DNA of 64,000 nucleotides, taken from contig NC_016631.1 in NCBI RefSeq assembly GCF_000178955.2, positions 5,890,001 to 5,954,000 on the forward strand, read 5' to 3'. The notes under the pieces were generated by a model that saw nothing but the letters and a program-made list of their open reading frames with translations, was not told the DNA's origin and did no database searches. This DNA is from Granulicella mallensis MP5ACTX8. GTDB lineage: Bacteria > Acidobacteriota > Terriglobia > Terriglobales > Acidobacteriaceae. Shown here piece after piece: positions 1-9,680 of this stretch. The translations under genes were made by a program, and so were the position numbers. Positions within the stretch are counted from its first letter, which is position 1. Each line of letters opens with the position of its first letter.

Positions 1-2
1 TC

Positions 3-221
3 GTGCTCGATCCGCCTCGTGCGGGCGCGGGAGTGGAGGCTTGTGAGCTGCTGCTGAAGCTCGCTGCGCCTGCCGTGGTCTATGTCTCGTGCGATCCGAC
101 AACGCTGGCTCGCGATTTAGTTGTGTTGCAACGGGACTATCGTATTGCGGAGATACATCTGGTCGATCTCTTTCCCCAGACCTTTCATCTGGAGACTGTT
201 GTGATGCTGGCACGCAGGTAG
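3..221 (+). CDS. 23S rRNA (uracil-5-)-methyltransferase, C-terminal fragment (RlmD/TrmA family)
   Basis: Only the last 72 residues are inside the window; the gene begins upstream, so the apparent GTG at 3 is an internal Val codon. The fragment carries the family's catalytic end: a DPPRAG motif near its start, then YVSCDPTTLARDL, and the terminal pattern DLFPQTFHLETVV. In this family the Cys after DPPR attacks C6 of the target uridine, with S-adenosylmethionine as methyl donor. The N-terminal TRAM and iron-sulfur parts are not visible, so the exact rRNA or tRNA target cannot be set. Downstream lies a repeat element, then comEC on the same strand. Confidence 0.85.
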   Translation: MLDPPRAGAGVEACELLLKLAAPAVVYVSCDPTTLARDLVVLQRDYRIAEIHLVDLFPQTFHLETVVMLARR

Positions 222-232
222 GACGTGCCACG

Positions 233-480
233 ACAGTTCTTGCCTTTGCTTTTCTGGCTTGTCATTCCGAGCGCAGCGAGCGAACCTGCTGTCTCCCGTT
301 CTTTGCCTATATCGCCACAGATGTTTGCGTACCAGAACAATCTCCTTCTGGCTTCGCTACTACTTTTGGGGCCGCATGAGCGAAAAACGGGAGACAGCAG
401 GTTCGCTCGCTACGCTCGGAATGACAAGCCAGAAAAACAAAGGCAAGAACAAAAGCAAAAACAAGAACAAAAGCAGGGGC
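233..480. repeat. Long inverted-repeat element, family A copy 1
   Basis: This fills most of the gene-free stretch 222-590. The left arm (about 253-300) begins CTGGCTTGTCATTCCGAGC. The right arm (about 386-434) is its near-perfect reverse complement and ends ATGACAAGCCAG. A unique spacer of about 85 bases lies between. The arms run out into imperfect pyrimidine (left) and purine (right) tracts built from short AAGCAA/AAACAA-like units. Five more copies with the same arms occur in this window. Open reading frames across it are artefacts of the repeat. Confidence 0.85.
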
Positions 481-590
481 ACCTTACCCTTCAGGGCTGT
501 TTTTATGCGAACTTCTCTGCTTCCCCCCCTATCAAATAACCAGAGAACCGCTTTAATGGCACACTGGGCAGAACTCAGTCGTCGCCTCTC

Positions 591-3317
591 ATGCGGGTCA
601 TAGGTACTTCAGGTTTCTGGATGGACTCCGCTCCGGCGGTCGAAGCGCTGCGCTTTCGCAGGATGCCTCTGCTGGCTGCCGTGCTTTGTTTCGCGCTCGG
701 AGACATACTCTCCCGAAGCTGGCATGCTCCCGTTCTGCTTGCTGGATCGACCGCGTTATTACTGCTGCTCGCTGTCCTCAGCCAATGGCGCGCCAACCGC
801 ATCGCCATTGTTCCCGCGCTCGCGCTATGGATCGTTGCCGGCTGCTGGTGCGCGCAGATACAACCCGCGATTCCGCCGCAGACAGCGCTCATCCCCTACG
901 CCGATGGCCTGAGCCGCATCGTGCGTGGGCGTGTGGTGCGGGTGCGCCTGCTGCACGAGACACAACAGAACGACGCTGCCCCACAACAGCCGCAGGAACC
1001 GTGGCGCATGGAACCCGGCGCGTGGGAGGCCGACAACGAACATCCGTTGGAGTCCGTCGATCTGGATGTACAGGCCATCGAAGATGTAACGCCGGACACC
1101 TCCACCATGCGGCCACTGCAAGGCGGAGTGCGCGTGACGATCACTGGCGATGCGCCGGTGCTGGCCTGTGGCGACGTGCTGGAACTGCCGCTGCGCTTGC
1201 GCGTGCCGGACACCTATCGCGATCCCGGCGCATGGTCGCACGCAGCGGCGTTGCTTGGCGAAGGCATCGCTGTGCAATCCAGTGTGAAGGCCGCGCGTGT
1301 GCACAAAACCGGAGCCGCGACTCGTGACTGGCGATGCCGCCTCTATGCCGCGCAGTCATGGGCGGCGAGCCGCATCGACATGCTCGTACACTCCCGCGCC
1401 AATCGCCTGCTGCCCGCAGCCGCACACCTCAGCGCGGAAGATGCCGCGATCCTGAACGCAATGCTCTTCGGCGACCGTGGACGGCTGAGTCAGACGCTTC
1501 GCGCAGGCTTTGAACGGACCGGCACCTTTCATCTCTTCGTGGTCTCGGGATTGCATATCGTCCTGCTGTCAGGAGTGCTCTTCTGGATTCTCCGCAAACT
1601 GCGCACTCCGGAAGGCATAGCCGTTGCAACGACCATCGTTGCGGCGACAGGCTACGCACTGCTCACCGGCTTTGGCGTTCCGGTGCAGCGCGCGCTTGGG
1701 ATGACGGCGGTGTATCTGCTCGCGCGCTGGCTGGCCCGCGAGAGCGGCGCGCTCAATGCGCTGGGCGTGGCAGGGCTCGCCGTACTCGTGTTCGATCCGC
1801 GCGCTCTATTCGAGGCAGGTTTCCAGATGACCTTCCTCGTCATCCTTGCCATCGCAGGACTTGCGTTGCCGTTGAGCGACCGCCTGCTGCACTCCTGGAA
1901 GCGCGCCACACATAATCTCTGGCTCGTGCGGCTCGATGCCTTTCTGCCGCCGCAAGTCGCGCAGCTTCGCGTTCGCCTGCGCATGTTCGGCGTGCTCTTT
2001 GCGCAACTGCTCGGCAAAGGCGCACGTGATCTGCCGCTGTGGCTGTTGCTCGCTGTGACCTGGGCCTGCGAAGCGTTTTTGATCGGTATCGTGGTAGAGC
2101 TCTGCATGGTATTGCCGATGGCCGTCTACTTCCATCGCGCCACGCTGCTGGCGCTGCCGCTGAATCTCATCTCTGTACCGCTGATCACAGTGCTGATCTG
2201 CGTTGCGGTTCTCACGTTCTGCGTGGCCCTTTTGAACAGTTGGCTGGCGATGATTCCCGGCGCGATCACCGCTCTGCTCCTGCATACCGTGCGAGCCCTG
2301 GTGGAGCACCTCGGCCACATCGCCCTCGCCGATCTGCGCGTGCCGATGCCAGCCCCTGCGGCGATCGCGCTGGCCTGTGCCGCTCTCGTCTTCTGCTGCT
2401 GGGCCCTGCGTGCTCGACAGAGGATGTGGCAGTGGGTCGGCGTTGCCGCCATGGCCGTGATTCCACTGGCAGTGCTGCTGCCGGAGCCGCCGTTGCTGCA
2501 TCGCGGCGTGCTGGAGGTTACCGCGCTCGACGTTGGCCAGGGCGACTCGCTGCTGGTCGTCTCTCCTGAGGGCCGGACGCTGCTCGTCGATGCAGGCGGT
2601 CCGGTCGGGCAGCAGGTGCCGTCTCCGGACCGATGGGATATTGGCGAAGAGGTCGTCGCGCCTTATCTTTGGTCGCGGCGCATTCGCCGTCTCGATGCCA
2701 TACTGCTGACGCACGCGCACAGCGATCACATGGGCGGCATGCCGGCGGTGCTGCGCGATCTGCGTCCGCACGAACTCTGGCTCAGCGTGCAGCCGGGCAA
2801 GTCGCCAGGACTCCACGCCTTGCTCGAAGAGGCACAGGACCTCGGCATCACCGTACGCTGGTTTCGCGCGGGCTACGCCTTCAATTGGGGAGGCCTGCAC
2901 ACCAGCGTGCTCGCTCCCGAAGCGAGCTATGAGAATCCCCGTGAGGCCGTGAACAACGACTCTTTAGTGATGCGCCTGGACTTCAACAAAGCCAGCGTCC
3001 TGCTCGAAGGCGATGCCGAAGCACCGAGCGAAGCGGCGATGGTGGAGCATGGACGCGTCGCGCCGGCGACCCTGTTGAAGGTCGGCCACCATGGCAGCAA
3101 TACTTCGACGACGCCGGCGTTTCTGGCCGCCGTCGCGCCGCGCGAGGCCGTCATCAGCGTCGGTCGATACAACACCTTCGGGCATCCACGCTTTGAGGTG
3201 CTCGGCCGCCTCGAAGCCGCACACGTCAAAACCTTCCGCACCGACCGCGCGGGCGCGGAGACGTTCCTGCTGACGAGCGAGGGTGGAATCTCCGCTGGTA
3301 CCGCCGCATCTTATTAA
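591..3317 (+). CDS. comEC: ComEC/Rec2 family DNA-uptake channel
   Basis: At 908 aa this is a full three-part ComEC, the inner-membrane channel that carries single-stranded DNA into the cell during natural transformation. The N-terminal part has hydrophobic segments around residues 25-90 and a soluble DUF4131-like region. The central competence domain starts near residue 285 with an LFGDRG motif and FVVSGLHIVLLSG, followed by many membrane segments. The C-terminal metallo-beta-lactamase-like domain has DVGQGDS, HAHSDH at residues 708-713 and GHHGSNTS near 832-839, so the metal-binding residues of the putative nuclease are kept. The start is ATG at 591; an in-frame ATG at 624 is an alternative. 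No other competence genes are adjacent. Confidence 0.93.
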   Translation: MRVIGTSGFWMDSAPAVEALRFRRMPLLAAVLCFALGDILSRSWHAPVLLAGSTALLLLLAVLSQWRANRIAIVPALALWIVAGCWCAQIQPAIPPQTALIPYADGLSRIVRGRVVRVRLLHETQQNDAAPQQPQEPWRMEPGAWEADNEHPLESVDLDVQAIEDVTPDTSTMRPLQGGVRVTITGDAPVLACGDVLELPLRLRVPDTYRDPGAWSHAAALLGEGIAVQSSVKAARVHKTGAATRDWRCRLYAAQSWAASRIDMLVHSRANRLLPAAAHLSAEDAAILNAMLFGDRGRLSQTLRAGFERTGTFHLFVVSGLHIVLLSGVLFWILRKLRTPEGIAVATTIVAATGYALLTGFGVPVQRALGMTAVYLLARWLARESGALNALGVAGLAVLVFDPRALFEAGFQMTFLVILAIAGLALPLSDRLLHSWKRATHNLWLVRLDAFLPPQVAQLRVRLRMFGVLFAQLLGKGARDLPLWLLLAVTWACEAFLIGIVVELCMVLPMAVYFHRATLLALPLNLISVPLITVLICVAVLTFCVALLNSWLAMIPGAITALLLHTVRALVEHLGHIALADLRVPMPAPAAIALACAALVFCCWALRARQRMWQWVGVAAMAVIPLAVLLPEPPLLHRGVLEVTALDVGQGDSLLVVSPEGRTLLVDAGGPVGQQVPSPDRWDIGEEVVAPYLWSRRIRRLDAILLTHAHSDHMGGMPAVLRDLRPHELWLSVQPGKSPGLHALLEEAQDLGITVRWFRAGYAFNWGGLHTSVLAPEASYENPREAVNNDSLVMRLDFNKASVLLEGDAEAPSEAAMVEHGRVAPATLLKVGHHGSNTSTTPAFLAAVAPREAVISVGRYNTFGHPRFEVLGRLEAAHVKTFRTDRAGAETFLLTSEGGISAGTAASY

Positions 3318-3336
3318 GAAGGCGAAAGGAGCTACT

Positions 3337-3627
3337 ATGCAAAAAGATATGGGAGCGACAGGAGTCACACCGAATCCCGCGAAGCCTCTGCCAACGCCGG
3401 AAGCGCTCGAAGAGCAGCGCCTGATCCGACGGATGCAGATGATGATGAACATGGTGATGCAGGTGATCGCGCAGGACTCCACCCTGACCATCGACGACGC
3501 CTCGCAGATGATCGCCGACGCACGCTCCGCGGCGCTTGCGATGTTCCCCGGCAAAGAGCTGGCCTACGACTTGATCTGGAAGCCGCGCTTTCAACGGCTG
3601 ATGCGCGAGCGCTTCCTGATTATGTAA
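3337..3627 (+). CDS. Small hypothetical protein, Met-rich helix
   Basis: A 96-aa protein starting at the ATG at 3337, chosen because GAAAGGAG lies just upstream; an in-frame ATG at 3283 lies inside comEC and lacks this site. It begins 19 bases after the comEC stop, so it is probably cotranscribed. The sequence has a Pro-rich start, then a helical stretch (RRMQMMMNMVMQV) with unusually many methionines, and a basic C-terminus. There is no signal peptide or membrane segment. I do not recognise the family. Codon use and GC match its neighbours. Confidence 0.65.
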   Translation: MQKDMGATGVTPNPAKPLPTPEALEEQRLIRRMQMMMNMVMQVIAQDSTLTIDDASQMIADARSAALAMFPGKELAYDLIWKPRFQRLMRERFLIM

Positions 3628-3673
3628 TTGGCACGAGGCTACAGAGACTCAAAGCACCACTAAAGTGAGGCGC

Positions 3674-3743
3674 CGAGTTACGAGATATGAGTTGCGAGAT
3701 ACGAGTTATCCCTCGCCTCTCGCAACTCACATCTCGCAACTCG
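3674..3743. repeat. Short inverted repeat of tandem GAGTTGCGAGAT units, abutting a stop codon
   Basis: The 25-nt arms at 3674-3698 and 3719-3743 are complementary except at two positions. Each arm is itself made of near-repeats of a 12-nt unit like GAGTTGCGAGAT. The element ends 9 bases from the stop of the minus-strand TonB receptor gene at 3753, where it could form a 3' hairpin. There is no long T-run, so a classical terminator is not proven. The same layout recurs after tkt, rplY and prs. Confidence 0.7.
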
Positions 3744-3752
3744 GGGCTGCAA

Positions 3753-6700
3753 TCAGAACTCGATGCGGCCAGAAAGCTGCGCCGAGCGGCTCTTGTTTGC
3801 CTGGGCATTGACCTGCCCGAAGCTTGCGTTTCCATACACCGCACTCGCCACAGAGAACTGAGTGTGGTTCGTTACGTTGTAGAGGTCGGCCTGAATGTTG
3901 AACCTGGACGAGTTCAGGATGTGCAGGTTGAAGCTGCGGCGCAGGCTGATATCCAGGTTGTTGTTGCCGGGACCGTAGATGTCATACGGAGCCGTGCGGG
4001 GTGCGTTGCCGAATTGATAGGCGTTGTTGCCGGTGAAAGCAGTCGAATCGATATAGCTCTTGCTGACGCTCGAGGTCGCCCCCTGGCCCCACTTGCCGTT
4101 GATGCGGGCGCGGCCAATGAAGGCAGGGTTAAGGTTCGGCATGCAGGCGCCTGCGGGAGAGCTAAAGGAGCTCTGCGCGGGATTGGTCGCGCAGACGGAC
4201 GAGGTGATCGCCAGAGGCGAGCCGGAGTAGGCCTGGAAGATAGTCGAAAACTTCAAGCCTCCCAGTACAGCGCGTTCCCACGCTTGATTGGCAAGGATCT
4301 GACGTCCGATCGGCAAGTCCCATACGCCCGTGATCACAACGTGCTGGGGCTGGCTCGATGTTGATACCGAACGATCCATCCGGCCTATGGCGTAGGCTTT
4401 GCCGTTGCCTGAAGCAAACGCCGGGATGGCATAACCGGAGCGGAACGTGCCGGCATCGTCGATGGAGCGAGACCAGGTGTAGTTCGCCATAAACGTGATG
4501 CCGTGCGTCGGCCGCATGTTGAACGACATCTGCAGCGAGTGGTAGTTGGAGTTCGCCACGTTCCCGTAAGGATCGCTGACGTTCTGGAACGGGAATGGAT
4601 GCAGCAGCGTCGCAACGCTCTGGCTGGTGTTGAACTTCGTGTAGTACGAAGGGCAGTCGCCGGAGGTAGCGCAGAACGTCGTCTCCGCCGCTCCTGTCAG
4701 GTTCAGGCTCGAACCCAGCGCGAGATACTTTGGATCGAGCTGATCGGCCCAGAAACCGCGAGCGTTGCTTCCATCGGCCTGCAGGAAGTGGCCTTGCGAT
4801 CCGACATAGGTGATCGTCGAGGTGAAGGCATCGGTCCACTGATGCTGAAAGCCGAAGCTCCAGTTGATGTACTGGGGAGCACGACCGCCCAGGTAGGGAT
4901 CAGCATAGCCCTGGCTGCTGGAAGGTGTCCCAGTATATCCAGCGACCGTGGTGTAGCCCGTTCCATAGGCTGGGCCGGAGGCGCGCCCTGCAGCTGGAGT
5001 GCTCATTCCAGCAGGCACCGCCATGTTCGAACCCATCAGAGGAAAGGTCGACAGGAGCTGGCCGTTCGCTGAGAACGACGGAGCAGCCGAGAACCCAAGA
5101 GCGTTGGATGCCATGCCCGTTTGTGAAGCCGTGCCTCCGCCGACGCCGTTGCCGTGCGTATACATCACGCCGTAGCTGGCGCGGACAACCGTCTTCGGAT
5201 CGACCTGGTAAGCGAGTCCGATGCGCGGCCCGATGTTCTTGAAGTAGGTGTTCACCGGGGTCTGGCAGTTACAGGTGTTCGCGCCATCTCCGGCATATTG
5301 CAGAGCGCCGTTGATACCCGTTACCGGGTTTGGAAGATTCGGATTGAAGAAGCTCATGAAGCCATGGTTCTCTCTGACGGAGGGGAAGATATCCCAACGC
5401 AGGCCCAGGTCGAGCGTGAGTTTGTCGGTTACCTTCCAGTTGTCCTGAACATAGGGCGAGTAGGCCCGGAAGCGGGAGCCATACGACTGGTCCAGATACT
5501 GCGTGAGGCTTCCCTTATCGATCTGGCCGACCAGGAAGCTGGCATACGCCGCTCCTGTATTGGCGGCCGCCGCATACTTCGGTGAAGTATTGCTCGAGGC
5601 TGTAATCTGGGCTGTCTCCGTAACGGAAGCGGCCAGGGTCAAAGGAGTGCTTCCCCCCGTTGCCGGAGTCACGTTGTAGAGCAGCCAGGCGATCTGTCCG
5701 CCAAAGGTCACGGTATGCTTCCCGGCAACCCACTGGATGTTATCGACAAGGGTGTAGTTCTGCGCGATCGTCCCGTTGGGAGTAGAACCGCTCCAACCGG
5801 TCGGGGCATTGGTGCCGCTGAAGGTAACAAAGGGAAATGCGGTCTGCGCAGGCCCTGAGGGCAGTCCGGTGAACCCGAGCGCGGAGGCAGAGTATTGAGG
5901 AAGCTGGTCGGCGTCAAAGGTGGGACCGTTATAACGCGCGTAGCCATACTTGAACTGATTGACGAGGTGCGGCGTAAAGGTGTGCGTCTCTTCGATGATG
6001 CCGACCGCCGTCTTGGGTGCGTAGGCCTGGCCATAGTTGTACGGCACGCCTGCAACGTTGCGGCCTGAACCCTGCGCCTGTCCGACGGGGAAGGAGCTGG
6101 CCTGACGGCCAATCGCCGCCATGAGCGTCAACTGGTCTTTCTGAGTGGTGTAGTCGATACGCTCAGTCGTCGACCAGTTGTTCAGTGCCGTTGCGTTGGG
6201 GGCATAGTAGTTGTTCTGAAGGTTCTGGTTGGTGAGTTGCGGTATAAATTGCTGCAGCGCGAGCGCGGCCTGCGAGAACTGCGAGGCAGGGATTACATCC
6301 GGTGTGCCGGTGAGAATCGGATTGCCCCCAGGGCCGGGGGTTCCGGCATACGAGTAGCCATAACGGTAGCGGCAGGGGCCATTGGTGCTGTTGGCCGTAC
6401 AGGCAGCCTGCGAGTTCGGGTCCCAGACGCCGCCCGGAATCACTCCCGTAAAGTTGCCGTTCTGTTGTGCAAACGTCGGGAAAGTGACAGGAGTTGGCGT
6501 GGTGCTGGAGTAGCGATAGCCGTTGTAGTTACCGAAGAAGAAGAGCTTGTCCTTCCAGGTGCCGAAGGGAACCAGCGGACCGCCGAAGTTGATTCCATAC
6601 TCGTTCTGGTGCTCGATCGGCTTCGCAGGCAGCCCGGTCAGCGGGTTGTTCGCGCGGTAGAAGCCCCAGGTATCGAGCGCCGTGTTGCGGAAGAACTCGT

Positions 6701-7538
6701 ACACCGCGCCATGCCATTTATTCGCACCCTGCTTGATGGTGTAGTTCTGAATGCCCTGGCCTTCATAGATCGCCGAGTAGCCGTTGGTCTGTACCTGGAA
6801 CTGGTTTACGGCATCCACCGAGATCGCCGTCCAGATATAGCGCGGGTCGCCGTTACCACCGGCGCGCACGAAAGGCAGACCGTCGATGTACACGGCAGTG
6901 ACACCACCACGGCTTCCGGAGCCGTTGACAATACCGGTGTTCGTGGTGGGATTGCCGGTCGTATTATTGCCCTGCACACCGGGCATGAGGAAGGCGAAGT
7001 CGGTCGCGCGGCGCTGGTCAGGCTGGCCGTAAGCGCCCATCTCGATCGGTAGCGCGGCATACATGTCCTGCTCCATGGTCGCGCCCAGCGTGGCATTGGT
7101 GGTCTCAAGCTGGGGAGGAGCCGCCGTGATGGTGACACTCTGATCGGAGGCACCCACCGTCAGCTTCGGGTTGAGGCTTACCGTCTCCAGTGCGTTGACG
7201 TGCACATCCTCCTGTCTCAACTTCTCGAAGCCCTTGGCGGTGACGGTGACGGTATAAACGCCGGGATCAAGTGTCGAGACACTGAAGTCTCCCGCGGAGG
7301 TGCTCGTCGTTGTCGTGGAGATTCCGGTCGCGCCATTGGTCATCACAACCGTCGCGTCGGGAATAGCCGCTCCGCTGGCATCGAAGACCGTGCCTGTGAT
7401 CGCGCCCTTACCGGCCAACTGCGCATGGGCTGCTCCACTCGCCACCAATAAAACAGTAAGACAGAAAACGATAAGCCTCAGGCTCAGGGATGCTCTAAGA
7501 ACTTTGGAGATCGTGCGCGTCGACAGTATGCGGTTCAT
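3753..7538 (-). CDS. Oar-like TonB-dependent outer-membrane receptor with carboxypeptidase-like N-domain
   Basis: A 1261-aa protein. The start is the ATG at 7538, because GAGGAG lies 7 bases upstream and a signal peptide follows (hydrophobic core near residues 18-35, AHA cleavage site near 38-40); the reading frame is open further upstream to 7652. After the signal comes a carboxypeptidase-regulatory-like beta-sandwich (GAITGTVFDASGAAIPDATV). A plug-like region and a large beta-barrel follow, ending in aromatic RIEF, a typical outer-membrane C-terminus. This architecture is greatly expanded in Acidobacteria and Myxococcus (Oar). Such receptors are thought to import large ligands such as polysaccharide or peptide pieces. 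No SusD or glycosidase is next to it, so the substrate is unknown. Asn/Thr/Gly/Tyr-rich loops are typical. Confidence 0.88.
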   Translation of the reverse strand: MNRILSTRTISKVLRASLSLRLIVFCLTVLLVASGAAHAQLAGKGAITGTVFDASGAAIPDATVVMTNGATGISTTTTSTSAGDFSVSTLDPGVYTVTVTAKGFEKLRQEDVHVNALETVSLNPKLTVGASDQSVTITAAPPQLETTNATLGATMEQDMYAALPIEMGAYGQPDQRRATDFAFLMPGVQGNNTTGNPTTNTGIVNGSGSRGGVTAVYIDGLPFVRAGGNGDPRYIWTAISVDAVNQFQVQTNGYSAIYEGQGIQNYTIKQGANKWHGAVYEFFRNTALDTWGFYRANNPLTGLPAKPIEHQNEYGINFGGPLVPFGTWKDKLFFFGNYNGYRYSSTTPTPVTFPTFAQQNGNFTGVIPGGVWDPNSQAACTANSTNGPCRYRYGYSYAGTPGPGGNPILTGTPDVIPASQFSQAALALQQFIPQLTNQNLQNNYYAPNATALNNWSTTERIDYTTQKDQLTLMAAIGRQASSFPVGQAQGSGRNVAGVPYNYGQAYAPKTAVGIIEETHTFTPHLVNQFKYGYARYNGPTFDADQLPQYSASALGFTGLPSGPAQTAFPFVTFSGTNAPTGWSGSTPNGTIAQNYTLVDNIQWVAGKHTVTFGGQIAWLLYNVTPATGGSTPLTLAASVTETAQITASSNTSPKYAAAANTGAAYASFLVGQIDKGSLTQYLDQSYGSRFRAYSPYVQDNWKVTDKLTLDLGLRWDIFPSVRENHGFMSFFNPNLPNPVTGINGALQYAGDGANTCNCQTPVNTYFKNIGPRIGLAYQVDPKTVVRASYGVMYTHGNGVGGGTASQTGMASNALGFSAAPSFSANGQLLSTFPLMGSNMAVPAGMSTPAAGRASGPAYGTGYTTVAGYTGTPSSSQGYADPYLGGRAPQYINWSFGFQHQWTDAFTSTITYVGSQGHFLQADGSNARGFWADQLDPKYLALGSSLNLTGAAETTFCATSGDCPSYYTKFNTSQSVATLLHPFPFQNVSDPYGNVANSNYHSLQMSFNMRPTHGITFMANYTWSRSIDDAGTFRSGYAIPAFASGNGKAYAIGRMDRSVSTSSQPQHVVITGVWDLPIGRQILANQAWERAVLGGLKFSTIFQAYSGSPLAITSSVCATNPAQSSFSSPAGACMPNLNPAFIGRARINGKWGQGATSSVSKSYIDSTAFTGNNAYQFGNAPRTAPYDIYGPGNNNLDISLRRSFNLHILNSSRFNIQADLYNVTNHTQFSVASAVYGNASFGQVNAQANKSRSAQLSGRIEF

Positions 7539-7792
7539 GGGACTCCTCAAATTGCTGCGAAAACTCGTGATCATCCAAGCCTCTACCCTTTCTTTTGCCG
7601 GTGAAAAAGAGTGGGTTGGATGTGCGACGAGAAGTATCCTCTCCCCTATCAAAAGCTGTCAAGTCGGAAATGTTCGCTGTCATACAGAAGGTTGATAGCA
7701 GAAAACACCCCCGCTCAAACACGCGGAGCGGTGCTTTGGCTAAAGACCTTAGAAAGCCGTTGTTATGGAAGGAAATCCCGGGCGCAAGGCGC

Positions 7793-9460
7793 TCAGGGCT
7801 GGCGGTAGGAGCGCGTGAACTCGGGAAGATCGGCTCCGGAGAGGAAGTCCCGCAGGCTGGCTGTCAGTGCGGCACGGGCGGTGTCCGGGGCCAGTGCGGT
7901 GTCCGGCGTCGCGGTGCGCAACAGAACCGGGATCGGGCGTGTGGGACTCTGGCTCAGCAAATTGCGGGTGTCCGGGCGGCTGTAGACAAAGCCAAAGTGC
8001 TTGAGGCCGTTCGAATACTGCCCGCACGTTGTGCCGGTGCAAACTGTCGTCGCCTCAAGATACTGTGTCGCTCCATTATTGAAGAACAAGAGGCCGAAGC
8101 TCGTAACGCCCCTGGCCGTCGGCAAAAGAAGATCGCCATGCCAAAGCCAGTCTTCTCCGCGGGCCGAGTGGCAGAGCAACGTATCGTGCGCCCCCAGTAC
8201 CGGCGAAATGCCGACTGAAACCACCGCACTCTTTTCGGGAGCGACGCTGCCGTCCGGCGCATAGTCCGCCCAGTAGTAGACCAGCGGACCATTCAGCATG
8301 TACTCATTCCACTCGCGCTGCAGCTTGTAGTGGCCCACGTGCTGCGGGAACAGACCAAGCGCCTTCGGATCGCTGGCGATACGAGAGGTCTTCCAGTCCT
8401 GCACGATAGCTCGCGCATACGTGATGCTGCCCACCAGCACCAGCAACGCCAACGCGATCCAGCGCGGCAGGAACGAGCCTGGCGCCACACCGGGAGTGCT
8501 CTCCGGCATTGTGGCTAATGCCGGCACGCGTAAGTCATGGCCAGGGCTGAATCGGCGAATCAAGGTAAACAGCAGCGCGGTCGCGACGAAGAACAGGCAG
8601 GCGCCGATGAGGTAGTCGCCCATCTCTGCGCGGCTCTGCAGCCATTGGATATGCAGTGCAACGATGTAGTACAGCACCAGGACACACAGCCGAACGAGGT
8701 TGAAGACGTATCCCAGCAGCACGGCCCCAGCGACCACAAGAATGTGCACGCGCAGACGAAACCTGTAGAGATATCCCGCGATCAGCGCGATGAAGCCCAT
8801 CGTGACCGCTCCCCGAATGCCGTTGCAGCCCGGCGCGATAAACATGCCGAAGTCCGGAGTAAACATCAGCCGCAACTGGTCGCTGGTGAGCTGTTGCCCC
8901 AGGGCGTGAGCGAAGGCACGTGCGATCAGGGATGAAGCGTGCTGCAGCGGCAGATCGATATGCAGCGTAAAGAAGGTGGGAACCGGGTTGACGAACCCCA
9001 TCAGCACGAGGGGGAAGAGCGTGGCGCGAACAAGCCTCGGCCCTCCGAACAACAGCACGACGCCCGCCGCATAGGCAATGGCCACCAGCGAGTGGGGCGG
9101 GAGGAAGATCGTCCACGAGGGCGTGAGGATCAGCTCGAGAATGGCACGGTCGCGCAGATGGACCAGCGCAATCGTAGCGGCAAGAATCGCCAGTCCCCAC
9201 CAGCTTCCGCGCAGCTCCCAGCCAAGCGATCGCCAGACTCTCAGGATGAGCACAAAGCTCACCAGAGGGATGAGGCCACCGATGGATTTGAGCGGATCAT
9301 TCATCCAGAGCACCCAAAGAGCAAGCGCTGTCTGGAAGATCGCGAATACACCGGCGATGCTCAGCCCCCCCACCAGCATTACGGCTGTGGACCGTGTCAG
9401 CCTGAGCCCTGCCGGTCGCGCATCGGTCGGTGGCACAGCAGCCGTGGGAGAGGTAAACAT
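7793..9460 (-). CDS. Exosortase with fused C-terminal EpsI-like domain (XrtJ-like)
   Basis: A 555-aa multi-pass membrane protein. The exosortase signature is visible: a catalytic-type Cys in PGCNGIRG (Cys212), Arg in NLVRL (Arg257) and a His near 270 (VALH), set among about eight membrane segments. After a further membrane segment near residue 340, the C-terminal 200 residues form a soluble domain with QREWNEYML-type features of EpsI proteins. Exosortases cleave and re-anchor PEP-CTERM-type proteins during export, often with exopolysaccharide synthesis. Size and fusion fit the acidobacterial XrtJ group; this is from memory of the family and not from a search. No PEP-CTERM substrate or polysaccharide gene is adjacent. 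Confidence 0.82.
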   Translation of the reverse strand: MFTSPTAAVPPTDARPAGLRLTRSTAVMLVGGLSIAGVFAIFQTALALWVLWMNDPLKSIGGLIPLVSFVLILRVWRSLGWELRGSWWGLAILAATIALVHLRDRAILELILTPSWTIFLPPHSLVAIAYAAGVVLLFGGPRLVRATLFPLVLMGFVNPVPTFFTLHIDLPLQHASSLIARAFAHALGQQLTSDQLRLMFTPDFGMFIAPGCNGIRGAVTMGFIALIAGYLYRFRLRVHILVVAGAVLLGYVFNLVRLCVLVLYYIVALHIQWLQSRAEMGDYLIGACLFFVATALLFTLIRRFSPGHDLRVPALATMPESTPGVAPGSFLPRWIALALLVLVGSITYARAIVQDWKTSRIASDPKALGLFPQHVGHYKLQREWNEYMLNGPLVYYWADYAPDGSVAPEKSAVVSVGISPVLGAHDTLLCHSARGEDWLWHGDLLLPTARGVTSFGLLFFNNGATQYLEATTVCTGTTCGQYSNGLKHFGFVYSRPDTRNLLSQSPTRPIPVLLRTATPDTALAPDTARAALTASLRDFLSGADLPEFTRSYRQP

Positions 9461-9535
9461 GCTTCCGATTCTAACTAGGGAGTGTCATCAAAATTGCACG
9501 TGGGATGAAGTTGGACTGTGCAAGCTGTTTGCTAT

Positions 9536-9572
9536 GGCACGGTTTCATTATCGGCACGGTTGAAACCGTGCC
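9536..9572. other. Perfect hairpin, possible terminator
   Basis: A 12-bp stem (GGCACGGTTTCA paired with TGAAACCGTGCC) with a 13-base loop that itself repeats GGCACGG. It lies in the 220-base gap between the first island gene (stop at 9681, minus) and the start of the exosortase gene, and may end transcription of the island. No clear U-tract follows. Confidence 0.5.
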
Positions 9573-9680
9573 CTTCCGATGCGCGGCTCAACAAACTGTG
9601 TGCATAGCTCAGCTTCGCTCCAAGAATAGTTTGAGGACACGCCCTGAGCTTCAAAAGCTTTTCCATGAGACTCCTCCACG

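Noticed and set aside
225-603. Reading frames with sequences such as CHSERSER and FLACHSER
   Set aside because: They run across the family A palindrome; the same peptides recur at every copy on either strand. They are repeat artefacts.
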